From Deltaproteobacteria bacterium (GTDB lineage: Bacteria; Desulfobacterota; Desulfobacteria; Desulfobacterales; QNYZ01), in the NCBI GenBank assembly GCA_003973265.1, contig QNYZ01000061.1, forward strand, positions 1-64,000: 64,000 nt of DNA, written 5' to 3'. The notes beneath the pieces were generated by a model. That model worked only from the letters and a program-made list of their open reading frames with translations, had not been told where the DNA came from and did not search any database. The position numbers were made by a program, and so were the translations under genes. Each line of letters starts with the position of its first letter. Position 1 is the first letter of the stretch. Positions 26,524 to 35,801 of this stretch are shown here, one piece after another.

Positions 26524-27705
26524 ATGATGTCGTTTTATTTAGAAATAATGACATCAGAAGGAGATAAAATGGAAGTCGTAAAGGCAGTCAAACGAAACGT
26601 GTTGCTCAATCCGGGTCCAGCAACGACCAGCGATGCGGTGAAGTTCGCCCAGGTGGTACCGGATATATGCCCCCGGGAACAGGAATTTGTCGATATCATG
26701 GCCGGCGTCCGCAGGGACCTGGTTAAAGTGGTTCACGGTGATCCGGCCAAGTATGCCGCCGTCATCTTTACCGGGTCTGGAACGATCATCCAGGATGTGC
26801 TGGTCAATTCACTGGTTCCGGAGGGAAAAAAAATTTGCGTCGTCAATAACGGCGCTTATGCGGCCCGCATGGTGGAGATCGCCGGCCATTACCATATCCC
26901 CTGCGTCGACATTCAATTTCCGTCGACCGGTCTGCCGGACCTTGACACAATCCGTGAAACCCTGGCCAAAGAACCTGATATCGCCGTGGTAGCGGCGGTT
27001 CATCATGAAACCGGCACCGGGGTATTGAATCCAATCCGGGAAATCGGAAAGATCGCCCATGATCACGGATGTATCTTCGTGGTCGATACCATCTCTACCT
27101 ATGCGCTGCGACCCATCGATATCGAGACGGAAAATATCGATTTTCTGATGTCCTCTGCTCAGAAAGGCCTGGCCGGTATGACCGGCGCTTCCTGGACGGT
27201 AGGCAATATCGAAGAGATAAAAAAATCGAAAGACTACCCCACCCGGTCGTACTACTGCAACCTCTTCATGCAGTACGATTTTTTTGACCGGGTCGGTGAA
27301 ATGCATTTTACCCCTCCGGTACAGACCATCTACGCTCTGCAAAAAGCCATCGAGGAATATTGGGAAGAGGGCGAAACCGCCCGCTGGGAACGACTCTCTC
27401 TGTGCTGGGAAGCGATCCACAGCGGCCTTGAAAAATTCGGTCTCAAATCGGTAATCGACAAAGCCATCCAGGGCCGCCTGGTGGTAACCGTGGAAGCGCC
27501 GGCCGATAACCGTTTCGACTTCTTTACGCTCCACGATTATTGTTACGAGCGTGGGTTTACCATCTACCCGGGAAAGATGTTCGGCCTGAAAACATTTCGA
27601 CTATGCAACCTGGGCATGATCACGGCCAAAGATATTGAAAATTTCTTTGCCGTGGCTGCAAAAGCCTTTGAGAAAATGGGTATCTCGCTACCGATCACAA
27701 ATTAA
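26524..27705 (+). CDS. 2-aminoethylphosphonate--pyruvate transaminase (PhnW)-like class V aminotransferase
   Basis: LLNPGPATTSDAV...GSGTIIQDVLVNSLVP...NNGAYAARMVEIAGHY...SSAQKGLAGMTG...FTIYPGKM; likely start is internal ATG at 26570 after agaaggagata. Confidence 0.8.
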   Translation: MMSFYLEIMTSEGDKMEVVKAVKRNVLLNPGPATTSDAVKFAQVVPDICPREQEFVDIMAGVRRDLVKVVHGDPAKYAAVIFTGSGTIIQDVLVNSLVPEGKKICVVNNGAYAARMVEIAGHYHIPCVDIQFPSTGLPDLDTIRETLAKEPDIAVVAAVHHETGTGVLNPIREIGKIAHDHGCIFVVDTISTYALRPIDIETENIDFLMSSAQKGLAGMTGASWTVGNIEEIKKSKDYPTRSYYCNLFMQYDFFDRVGEMHFTPPVQTIYALQKAIEEYWEEGETARWERLSLCWEAIHSGLEKFGLKSVIDKAIQGRLVVTVEAPADNRFDFFTLHDYCYERGFTIYPGKMFGLKTFRLCNLGMITAKDIENFFAVAAKAFEKMGISLPITN

Positions 27706-27722
27706 ACCAATTTGGAGGAATC

Positions 27723-29111
27723 ATGGAAGACACCATTCAGGAAATGTACGTCAAGGCCCGCAAGGCCTTTAAGGAAGTTGAGTTCTGGCCCCAGGAGAAA
27801 GTCGACGAAATGGTTCAGGCAGTGGCCTGGGAGCTGATGAAAGATGATGTTCGGCACAAACTCGGCCACATGGCCGTGGACGAATCGGATATCGGCAACG
27901 CAGAAGATAAAGTCAACAAGATCAAGAACAAAACCCTGGGCACCCTCTACGATATGCGCGCTGCCAAAACCTGCGGCATGGTCGAAGAGAACAAAGAACT
28001 TGGAATTCGTATATACGCCAAGCCCATAGGTGTGATTGCCAACGTGGTTCCATGCACCAACCCGGAATCGACGATCTGCTGTCTGTCCCTGAGTACACTC
28101 AAAACACGCAATGCCCAGATTGTCTCCCCCCACCCCCGTACCCAGAAAACGTCGTATGAAACCGTGGCCCATGTTCGCAAGGCCCTGGCCAGAGTGGGCG
28201 CACCGGTGGACCTGGTGCAGTGCATCAAAAAAACGAGCCATGCCGCCACGTCGGAACTGATGGCCAATTGTGATTTCGCCGTGGCCACCGGCGGTGCAGC
28301 ACTGGTAAAAGTCGTTTATGCCGCCGGCAAGCCGGCGCATACCGTGGGCGCCGGCAATGTCGTTTCCATCGTCGACGACACGGCCGATCTTCCCGCCGCC
28401 GCCCACAAGATCATGCTGTCTAAAACGGCCAACAATTCCGCATCGTGTTCGTCCGAAAATGCAGTGGCCCTGTACGAAAGCATTTACGACGACATGCTCA
28501 AAGCCCTCGAGTCCGAAGGTGGATATCTGTGCAATACGGATGAGCGGGAACAACTGCGGAAATACATGTGGCCCGACGGCACGCATTTAAACCGGGACAT
28601 TGTCGCCCACCCGGCCACGTTTATTGCGAAAAATGCCGGGTTAACCGTACCGGCCGATACCAAATTTCTTATGGTCAAAGGCGAAAAAATTGGCCCCGAA
28701 GACCGGTTTTCCGGTGAAAAAATATCCCCGGTCCTCACCGTCTGGAAGTGGTCCGATTTTGACAACATGCTCGACCGGCTGGAAAAAATTCTCAAATTTT
28801 CAGGGGAGGGGCATTCCGCCTCGATCCATACGGAAAACGACGATCGCCGCGTTAAACTCGCCCTGCGGGCCAACGTGGGCCGCATTGTCTGCAACATGCC
28901 CCATGCCCACGCCAACAGCGGCGGCTGGACAACCGGCCTGCCCACCACTGATACGCTGGGCTGCGGGAGCTGGGCAGGAAATATCACCAGCGATAATATC
29001 AACTGGACCCATTTTCTCAACTACACCTGGCTGTCAATTCCCAAAAAAGAGTACATTCCCACGGTAGAAGAGCTGTGCGGAGACTACCTCAAAAAATGGG
29101 GAACCGATTAA
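27723..29111 (+). CDS. CoA-acylating aldehyde dehydrogenase (sulfoacetaldehyde dehydrogenase SauS/EutE-like)
   Basis: IGVIANVVPCTNPESTICC, TGGAALVKVVYAAGKPAHTVGAGNV, NNSASCSSENAV active Cys, GWTTGLPTTDTLGCGSWAGN. Confidence 0.85.
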   Translation: MEDTIQEMYVKARKAFKEVEFWPQEKVDEMVQAVAWELMKDDVRHKLGHMAVDESDIGNAEDKVNKIKNKTLGTLYDMRAAKTCGMVEENKELGIRIYAKPIGVIANVVPCTNPESTICCLSLSTLKTRNAQIVSPHPRTQKTSYETVAHVRKALARVGAPVDLVQCIKKTSHAATSELMANCDFAVATGGAALVKVVYAAGKPAHTVGAGNVVSIVDDTADLPAAAHKIMLSKTANNSASCSSENAVALYESIYDDMLKALESEGGYLCNTDEREQLRKYMWPDGTHLNRDIVAHPATFIAKNAGLTVPADTKFLMVKGEKIGPEDRFSGEKISPVLTVWKWSDFDNMLDRLEKILKFSGEGHSASIHTENDDRRVKLALRANVGRIVCNMPHAHANSGGWTTGLPTTDTLGCGSWAGNITSDNINWTHFLNYTWLSIPKKEYIPTVEELCGDYLKKWGTD

Positions 29112-29204
29112 ATCGAAACCGATCCGGCAGGGGCGTGCATCATCGCTGCCCCTGCCCTGTCCGGCCACGCCTTGCCGGGTCAGAACAAAAGGACAACGGG
29201 CGAC

Positions 29205-29942
29205 ATGATCAAAGCCATTCTTTTTGATTTCGGCCAGACCCTCGTCAACTCGGCCGATGGATTTAAACAGGCCGAAAAGCAGGCACAGGCGTGGATAAAG
29301 ACCGATCTGTTCGGGGATGAACAGGGTCGCCGGCAGGAATCGGCATTCATGGATGTCTACCGCCGCATCCGCAAAGATTTTCACAACCGGTCAATCTTTT
29401 CACGCCCGGCCATGTGGGCAAAAGTTTTTCATCATTTCAACCATACCGCAGATCCTGTCCGACTCGAAAAAAAAGAATCCCGATACTGGGAAACGGTCAA
29501 AGCGTATACCCGGCCGTTTCCCGAAACCCTGCCCGTACTGCAACAACTGGCCGAATCGTACCCCCTGGCACTGATCACCAATACCCAGGGCCAGAAACAG
29601 ACCGGCACCCACCGGATCGCCCTTTTCCCCGAGATAGAACGCTTTTTCAAAACTATTATCGTGGCCGGTGAATCCGGGATTCCTGCCAAACCGGATAAAA
29701 CACCATTTCTCTCCGGTGTAAAGGAATTGGGGGTCGAACCGGATCAGGCTGTTTATGTGGGGGACGACTGGCGCATCGATATCCAGGGATCACAAGCCGC
29801 CGGTCTTCACCCCGTCTGGCTCAAGCACCACCGGGTACATCGCAACTGGCCAAAAGTTGACTCAATCGTTCCGGTCATCACCGGGCTCGCTCAACTGCCG
29901 GAACATATTAACGCCTTGAACGGAAAATCCACGAGCGTATAG
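29205..29942 (+). CDS. HAD superfamily hydrolase
   Basis: IKAILFDFGQTLVN, LITNTQGQKQ, VYVGDDWRIDIQGSQAAGLHPVWL. Confidence 0.85.
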   Translation: MIKAILFDFGQTLVNSADGFKQAEKQAQAWIKTDLFGDEQGRRQESAFMDVYRRIRKDFHNRSIFSRPAMWAKVFHHFNHTADPVRLEKKESRYWETVKAYTRPFPETLPVLQQLAESYPLALITNTQGQKQTGTHRIALFPEIERFFKTIIVAGESGIPAKPDKTPFLSGVKELGVEPDQAVYVGDDWRIDIQGSQAAGLHPVWLKHHRVHRNWPKVDSIVPVITGLAQLPEHINALNGKSTSV

Positions 29943-29950
29943 AGACCGGT

Positions 29951-30532
29951 ATGCAGGAAAACAGACCCGGCAATATCGATATCGATGCACTTTTAAAAGC
30001 CGGACGGCTGGAAGCAGCACAGGATTACTACGACCAGACAAAAACAGCACGGGACCGGCAAAAGATTAATCATCAACTCGCAGCCTTGAAATTTTCCGCA
30101 AAAGCGGCACAGGCTACCGGTGAAATCCGAAAGGCCGACCGTCTCAAGCGGCGGGAAATGGCGCTTGAAATCTTCAAATCCCACGGTCTCAATCCGGATA
30201 AACTGATCCGGCCAACGGACCTTACCGCCGGATATTTCGGTAAGATTCTCCTCGTGATTATCAGTGGCCGACGCATCGGAAAACGGATTTGTCTCCGCTC
30301 GGGCGACGACTGGCACCATGAAATTTTAAGACGTACGGAAGAAGAGATCAGGGACCTGGGATTCGAAGATTCGCTGGTCACACCGGTTGGTGGTGCGGCA
30401 ATACGGTCTGATCAAAATGACCGTATCGTTATTTTTGGCAGTAGCGATGACTACGGCACCTGTGACAAAAAAATAGCGGCAGACCTGATTGCAGCCGCAT
30501 TTCCCAAAAAGAGAGTACACTGCTGCCGATAG
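29951..30532 (+). CDS. Hypothetical protein
   Basis: 193-aa ORF following HAD gene; no recognised motif. Confidence 0.5.
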   Translation: MQENRPGNIDIDALLKAGRLEAAQDYYDQTKTARDRQKINHQLAALKFSAKAAQATGEIRKADRLKRREMALEIFKSHGLNPDKLIRPTDLTAGYFGKILLVIISGRRIGKRICLRSGDDWHHEILRRTEEEIRDLGFEDSLVTPVGGAAIRSDQNDRIVIFGSSDDYGTCDKKIAADLIAAAFPKKRVHCCR

Positions 30533-30704
30533 TTTCGGCTTATTATATAAATGCGCCTGTTTTCGAAAAAATATGGCCCTGGAGTGATTTCAGCCGGTCT
30601 TTACTGGAAGCCAGCCGCAGGCTATCCACCGTATGCCATCCCAGGGTATCGCCGACTTCTTCTTTTAACGTATCGAACAGTCCGGGGATCTGGAGAGCAA
30701 GACG

Positions 30705-31034
30705 ATGATGATGCATGAGGCGGGGTCTATTTTTCAGGATGCGACTAAGACGTTGATGTCGGACAACGGCATATCCTTCTCCATGCCCATTATCCTATCC
30801 AATAATGAAGCAATTAAAATGGCAGTTGAAGAAAGAGCAGGCATCGCCAGCATGTCTAAAAGGGTTGTTGCCAAAGAGATCCAGTCTGAACGGCTGGTGG
30901 GCATTCCAATATCCCGCCCGCCGCTTGCCAGAAAATTCCACCTCATTCACCAAAAAGACAAATTTATAAACCGACCGATAGCGGTGCTTACTCAGATGCT
31001 GGGCCAATGGGCGGCAGCGGCAGGGCGCTCTTGA
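30705..31034 (+). pseudogene. C-terminal fragment of a LysR-family regulator
   Basis: ILSNNEAIKMAVEERAGIASMSKRVVAKEIQSERLVGIPISRPPLARKFHLIHQKDKF aligns by eye with the C-terminus of the intact LysR at 31997-32911; no DNA-binding domain upstream. Confidence 0.7.
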
Positions 31035-31429
31035 AAGCAATCACCTTATTACAACCGTGGGCATCCCTTGTGGCCATTGGTGCCAAGACGATTGAAACTC
31101 GCCCCTATGCCACCAGATACAGGGGGCCGCTGGCCATTCATGCCGCTAAAAGAGCGACACCTGTCGATGACCCGTATTTTAGAAGTCTGCTGACCAGTGC
31201 AGGCCTGAACCCTGATCAGCTCCCTCTTGGTGCCATCCTCGCCACCTGCCATCTAATCGACTGCGAAAAGATCTCCCATGCCAATTGCCCCTGCTATCCT
31301 GAATACGCGTTCAGCAATTTTAAACCGGGGTGGTTTACGTGGAAACTGGCCGACATCAAACCGCTGGTAAAGCCGAGGCCATCAAGAGGACACCGGGGGC
31401 TGTGGAAACTTTCTCTCTACACGTTCTGA
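31031..31429 (+). CDS. ASCH domain protein (probable TTG start)
   Basis: LKAITLLQPWASLVAIGAKTIETRPYATRYRGPLAIHAAKR...GAILATCHLIDC. Confidence 0.75.
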   Translation: MKAITLLQPWASLVAIGAKTIETRPYATRYRGPLAIHAAKRATPVDDPYFRSLLTSAGLNPDQLPLGAILATCHLIDCEKISHANCPCYPEYAFSNFKPGWFTWKLADIKPLVKPRPSRGHRGLWKLSLYTF

Positions 31430-31471
31430 TACATATTTTCCACCAGGCCGGATATTGATCTTTCGTCAATA

Positions 31472-31720
31472 TTAAAGCAGAATACACACCAAGTACCACT
31501 CCTGCACCCGGAAATCCGGCGATTTTCCATCAAACAACGGACGCAAAGCCTGGCTTGACGATACCCCCTGCCTGCGACAGGTCGACAGGTACCCGCGAAC
31601 ACGACAAAAGATCAGTGCGCCTTCCATCGAGCGAAAACATCCCGATATCTTCTGCTGGACTTTGTCATACTTTTCTTTACAGTAAATTTCCAGTTTCAAT
31701 GCATAATCGATGTAACCCAT
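31472..31720 (-). pseudogene. Transposase C-terminal remnant (IS66-like)
   Basis: KISGCFRSMEGALIFCRVRGYLSTCRRQGVSSSQALRPLFDGK resembles C-termini of IS66-type transposases. Confidence 0.5.
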
Positions 31721-31996
31721 TGATTTTTATACGCATGAATTGGACAGAGCTTATCGGGAAGTTAAATGGCAGTGCCAAAAAATTATTTATCGCTATCAGT
31801 ACTTGATTTTGTAGATATTTAATTTTGAAACTGTCAAAGATTAGAAACAGCGATAGTATCGTTACTGTCGCGCAGCTGCCTCACCATGTCCAAAAACGTT
31901 GCCTTGGCCTGGGTGATCGGAATGTAAGTCTCAAGGGTCTGAAATGGCGATCACTCCTGTTTATTCGTTTTAACAGTTTTACTATTGACTATTTCT

Positions 31997-32911
31997 TCAG
32001 CTTTCACGACTCAGGTTACAGGCATACTCATCGGCCCAATGATCTATCCGGTCAATCAGCCGCTGCAATACACCGGAAATGTATTTATCCTTATGATACA
32101 ATAAGTAGAACCGGCGGGTCAGAGGCGGTCCGGGAAAGGGAAGTACGGTGATCTTACCCGTCAGGATTTCTTCCCTGGCGACATGGCGGGATACCAGCGC
32201 AAGCCCCAGGCCCTCTCCGACGGCCTTGATGATCGCCCGGTTGGAGGAGAGCTCCAGCGGAATCCGGATATCGATCTTGTTCTTCCGGATAAATTCAACA
32301 ATGGCCTGGGCAGGAACTGATCCCTTTTCGTGGACGATCACCGACTGCCCGGCCAGATCCATGACGGTCAGCCGCTTTTTTTGAATCAGCGGGTGCGTCG
32401 GCGCCGAGATAAACACCAGCCGGTCTTCCAGCACCTCGCGGCAGACAATTTTTTCATGCTCCACGGGATAGGACGCGATGCCGATATCACATTTTAAGTC
32501 GGCCACGTTTTCGATGATGAGATCAGTCGGTAAAATACTCACCGACATACGGATCGACGGATGTCTCTTGCTGATCGGGTTGACAATCGCCGGCAGATAG
32601 TAGGCCCCGAAACTTTCACCGGCGTGGATTCTGATGTGTCCCTTCTCCAGGTTCTGGAACGCCCGGATACTGTCTTCCGCCTGGACCTCGAGGTCGAAAA
32701 TCTTTTCGGCAACCTGATAAAGCGCCTGCCCGGCGTCGGTCAGCTTCAACTCTTTCCCAAACCGATTGAGCAGCTTGATTTCGTAAAAGGCCTGAATACG
32801 CTGAATCCCCTTGGTCATAGCCGGCTGGGTAATATTCAGCTCACGGGCGGCCTTGCTCAAATTACCTCTTTTGGCGGCCAGATAAAAAATTTTCAGCTGA
32901 TTCAGGTTCAT
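31997..32911 (-). CDS. LysR family transcriptional regulator
   Basis: MNLNQLKIFYLAAKRGNLSKAARELNITQPAMTKGIQRI HTH plus substrate-binding domain. Confidence 0.93.
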   Translation of the reverse strand: MNLNQLKIFYLAAKRGNLSKAARELNITQPAMTKGIQRIQAFYEIKLLNRFGKELKLTDAGQALYQVAEKIFDLEVQAEDSIRAFQNLEKGHIRIHAGESFGAYYLPAIVNPISKRHPSIRMSVSILPTDLIIENVADLKCDIGIASYPVEHEKIVCREVLEDRLVFISAPTHPLIQKKRLTVMDLAGQSVIVHEKGSVPAQAIVEFIRKNKIDIRIPLELSSNRAIIKAVGEGLGLALVSRHVAREEILTGKITVLPFPGPPLTRRFYLLYHKDKYISGVLQRLIDRIDHWADEYACNLSRES

Positions 32912-32949
32912 TGTGACGGGGCCATTGTTTCAGGATCTTGGTTTCGGAT

Positions 32950-34026
32950 TCACTGGGGCATCGGTTGAACCATCTGTTTGATGCGCCCGGATAACACCGC
33001 CTCCATAAATTCATCGGCCAGGCGTCTTCCGGCATGGGCAGCCTGTTTCCAGTACGCCACCCTTTCCGCATCCCGTCCCGAAAAAAGCGCAAAATCGTTC
33101 CGATCCGGAATTTTACCATACGGCAGATCCGAAAGGAAAGACCGTGAAGGGCCGACCATCAGCATATCCGCCATATTCCTCGCCGACGGACGGCGCCAGG
33201 GAAGCGACTTGTCAAGCCACCCTGAGATAATACGATCCGTATAGTGAAACATGAGAACGATGCCATCACTACGTGAATAGGGAAGGTCCATGTGGTAGTC
33301 AATCACCCCCCCATCCCGGTACGTCCCGTCCGGCGCGCCCGGAATACCGGTGACACCCGGCATGATGATTGGAATCGCCCCGGAAGCCATCATTGCCGGC
33401 CGGAGGTTCGCCCGGCAAAGCGGCACCCGGTGGGTGGTAAACCCTTCCATCGTTCCGAACGGCGGCATATCCCGGGGATCATGAAACAACACCCGGTCAA
33501 ATAAAAACCGAAGTCCCCGGCGATGAATCATATTGAGGCCGATGGCACCGATCATCCCCGCCATCTGAACCAGTTTTATGTCACTGGTGACCAGGCCTTT
33601 GCAGCGAACCGCCATCATGTTCAGGCGCAAAAAAGGGTGGGAAAGAATCTGCCCCGGCCCGGTTTCGGGCATAATGTCATTTAATATCCGGACCGCCTCC
33701 TGGTGAATCTCGGCCGGAGACGGGTTCTCCCGGTAAAATTGATAGATATAGGCTTTTTCAAATCGGTCCACCGCTGCCACCGGATCCGCCTGGGTCACCA
33801 TGGCAAACCGCCAGGCGCCCGACGACGACCCCACCAGAAACAGCGGTTTCTGCCGGTCCTTGAACCAGGTAGTAAAAACAGCCCGGTCCATCGACCCCAA
33901 TACCAGCCATTTGGGACCACCGGCAGCTCCGGCCACAACCTGCACATCATCCGGTGAAAGCCCTCCGGACCGAATCCGCTCAATGGCCCTGCGGCCGGCA
34001 TAGAAAGTCAGAGATGACGATGTCAT
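32950..34026 (-). CDS. Patatin-like phospholipase family protein
   Basis: GAAGGPKWLVLGSMDR, LFLVGSSSGAWRFA (GxSxG), GTYRDGGVIDYHMD (DGG). Confidence 0.85.
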   Translation of the reverse strand: MTSSSLTFYAGRRAIERIRSGGLSPDDVQVVAGAAGGPKWLVLGSMDRAVFTTWFKDRQKPLFLVGSSSGAWRFAMVTQADPVAAVDRFEKAYIYQFYRENPSPAEIHQEAVRILNDIMPETGPGQILSHPFLRLNMMAVRCKGLVTSDIKLVQMAGMIGAIGLNMIHRRGLRFLFDRVLFHDPRDMPPFGTMEGFTTHRVPLCRANLRPAMMASGAIPIIMPGVTGIPGAPDGTYRDGGVIDYHMDLPYSRSDGIVLMFHYTDRIISGWLDKSLPWRRPSARNMADMLMVGPSRSFLSDLPYGKIPDRNDFALFSGRDAERVAYWKQAAHAGRRLADEFMEAVLSGRIKQMVQPMPQ

Positions 34027-34519
34027 TTACGTTTTACCGATACCTTTCCGTCTGTTTTTAAAAAATAACAGAAATACCACCGGCCATCAACGGTTAATCG
34101 ATTTATTCACAATTACCTTTTTTGAATACCAGCAGGCACGGTGACCGGCGACAGGGCCCGACCTGTCTGCTGTGAGATATGGCCGGACAGCATCGTCGAT
34201 ACCAAAACACTATCGCATTATTTTTCATATTGGGGCAACCATGCCGTTAAAGCCACGGCCAGAACACCGATCCAGGGAATGATTCGCACGTGCATTGATC
34301 GCCGATTCAGCCGATCTATCCCCGGGGCCTGAACCTGTGGAATGCCAAACAAAAATTGTTTCCATACGCCGGGCTTCGTCCATCGACAGTTTTCAATGAT
34401 TTGACCAGCCGACGGCACCCGGTGCCGTTCAATATCCGGTCCGGTTGAACAGGTGAGTGATACCGGAATCAATAAAAAATATGCCAAATTTTAATAAATT
34501 TTATGCTATCATGTCGAGC

Positions 34520-35014
34520 ATGAAAAAAATCCTCGTCAGCGCATGCCTGCTCGGATATCCGGTCCGTTACAATGGCTCAGGCAAGCGGATCACCCACCAG
34601 ATACTGAGCCAGTGGTTTGATGAAGAACGGCTGGTTCCTTTTTGCCCGGAAATGGCCGCGGGCGGGACCGTTCCCCGCCCACCGGCCGAAATTGTCGGAA
34701 GAGACGGCAGGGCCGTTCTTGACGGCCAGGCTGAAGTGATGGACAAGACGGGCCAAAACCTGACCCGATTATTCGTTACCGCGGCCGGGATGGCCTTTGA
34801 GGTGGTAAAAAAAAATCAGATCCGCATCGCCATCCTGTCAGACGGCAGTCCCTCCTGCGGAAGCACATTTATTCACGACGGTACGTTCTCGGGTGCCACA
34901 AAGACCGGTCAGGGCGTGGTGGCGGCGTTTCTTTCGAAAAACGGCGTAGCGGTTTTTGGGGAAAGTCAGATAGATGCTGCCCTTAAATATTTTCGAGCCC
35001 TTGAACACGCATAA
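34520..35014 (+). CDS. DUF523 family protein
   Basis: MKKILVSACLLGYPVRYNGSGK...PFCPEMAAGG...AILSDGSPSCGS. Confidence 0.87.
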   Translation: MKKILVSACLLGYPVRYNGSGKRITHQILSQWFDEERLVPFCPEMAAGGTVPRPPAEIVGRDGRAVLDGQAEVMDKTGQNLTRLFVTAAGMAFEVVKKNQIRIAILSDGSPSCGSTFIHDGTFSGATKTGQGVVAAFLSKNGVAVFGESQIDAALKYFRALEHA

Positions 35015-35037
35015 GAGATATTCACGCAATCTTTTTT
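35007..35037 (+). repeat. 31-bp direct repeat, copy 1
   Basis: acgcataagagatattcacgcaatctttttt, identical to 39965-39995. Confidence 0.9.
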
Positions 35038-35043
35038 ATATGC

Positions 35044-35373
35044 CTATCCGGTTAGCACAGGCTCGCCTGATTCCAGTGGATTAGACGATGTCTTTGCGCT
35101 TTTGTTAAAGTTCCTGTAGGTCAATGATTCCACTTGGACGGCTACTTTCAGCACACTGTCGGAACCCACCATTGGCCAGAATCGCCGGTTAAATCGGAAA
35201 ACGAATTCGTTGAGATAGCCCTGATAGTTCGCCGGGCTGACTCTGTGGTTTGTTCCCAAGAGCCAAGCATCAAGATTTCCGAATCCAATGTGGATTATTG
35301 GGAGATGCTGGGCCGTCTTGGCTTGATCACCTCGGACTGGCACGGCGGTGTGGTTGTAGCCCAGCTTGTGCAA
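35044..35373 (-). pseudogene. IS1595-family transposase C-terminal remnant
   Basis: HIGFGNLDAWLLGTNHRVSPANYQGYLNEFVFRFNRRFWP matches the ISXO2-like C-terminal signature. Confidence 0.78.
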
Positions 35374-35604
35374 GCGGATAACAATCCAAAACGAGACTCG
35401 TAGCGCGGAAGCATCGACAGACCCTCAATTTTTCAAAGAACAGGAACAACAGCGTCTACATGCAAAAACCCGACCGGGCATTACTGATATGACCTACGTT
35501 TGTCAAGAGATAAAAATTCACTGGAGATCGAAATCCACGGGAGAAGTCGCCGCTAATCTGCCGTTTATGAAAATATGACAGAGAATAATTTCACACATAA
35601 CATT

Positions 35605-35624
35605 TGACATTACCCATAATGTCA
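35605..35624. promoter_or_regulatory. Perfect palindrome TGACATTA-CCCA-TAATGTCA upstream of SulP
   Basis: Direct inspection. Confidence 0.5.
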
Positions 35625-35801
35625 TAGTATTTAAGTGGGAAATTTATTTATTTGTTAAAAAGTATTTTCTGTTTTCTGTGCCATGACTGAATCACCTGTA
35701 CCTCCTGCGTTTGTTAGAAAAAATGGTTCCATTGTATCGAGTATTATTTTAATACAGGCAGTAAGAAGTGATTTTTTCCCTTAAACCAAGATAGGCCAAT
35801 T

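Noticed and set aside
27702-28586. 294-aa minus-strand ORF antisense to the acylating aldehyde dehydrogenase
   Set aside because: Shadow ORF opposite a gene with clear active-site motifs
29205-29942. HAD protein considered as phosphonoacetaldehyde hydrolase (PhnX)
   Set aside because: Motif I is DFGQT, not the PhnX-type DxAGT, and no PhnX cap-lysine context was recognised; kept as generic HAD
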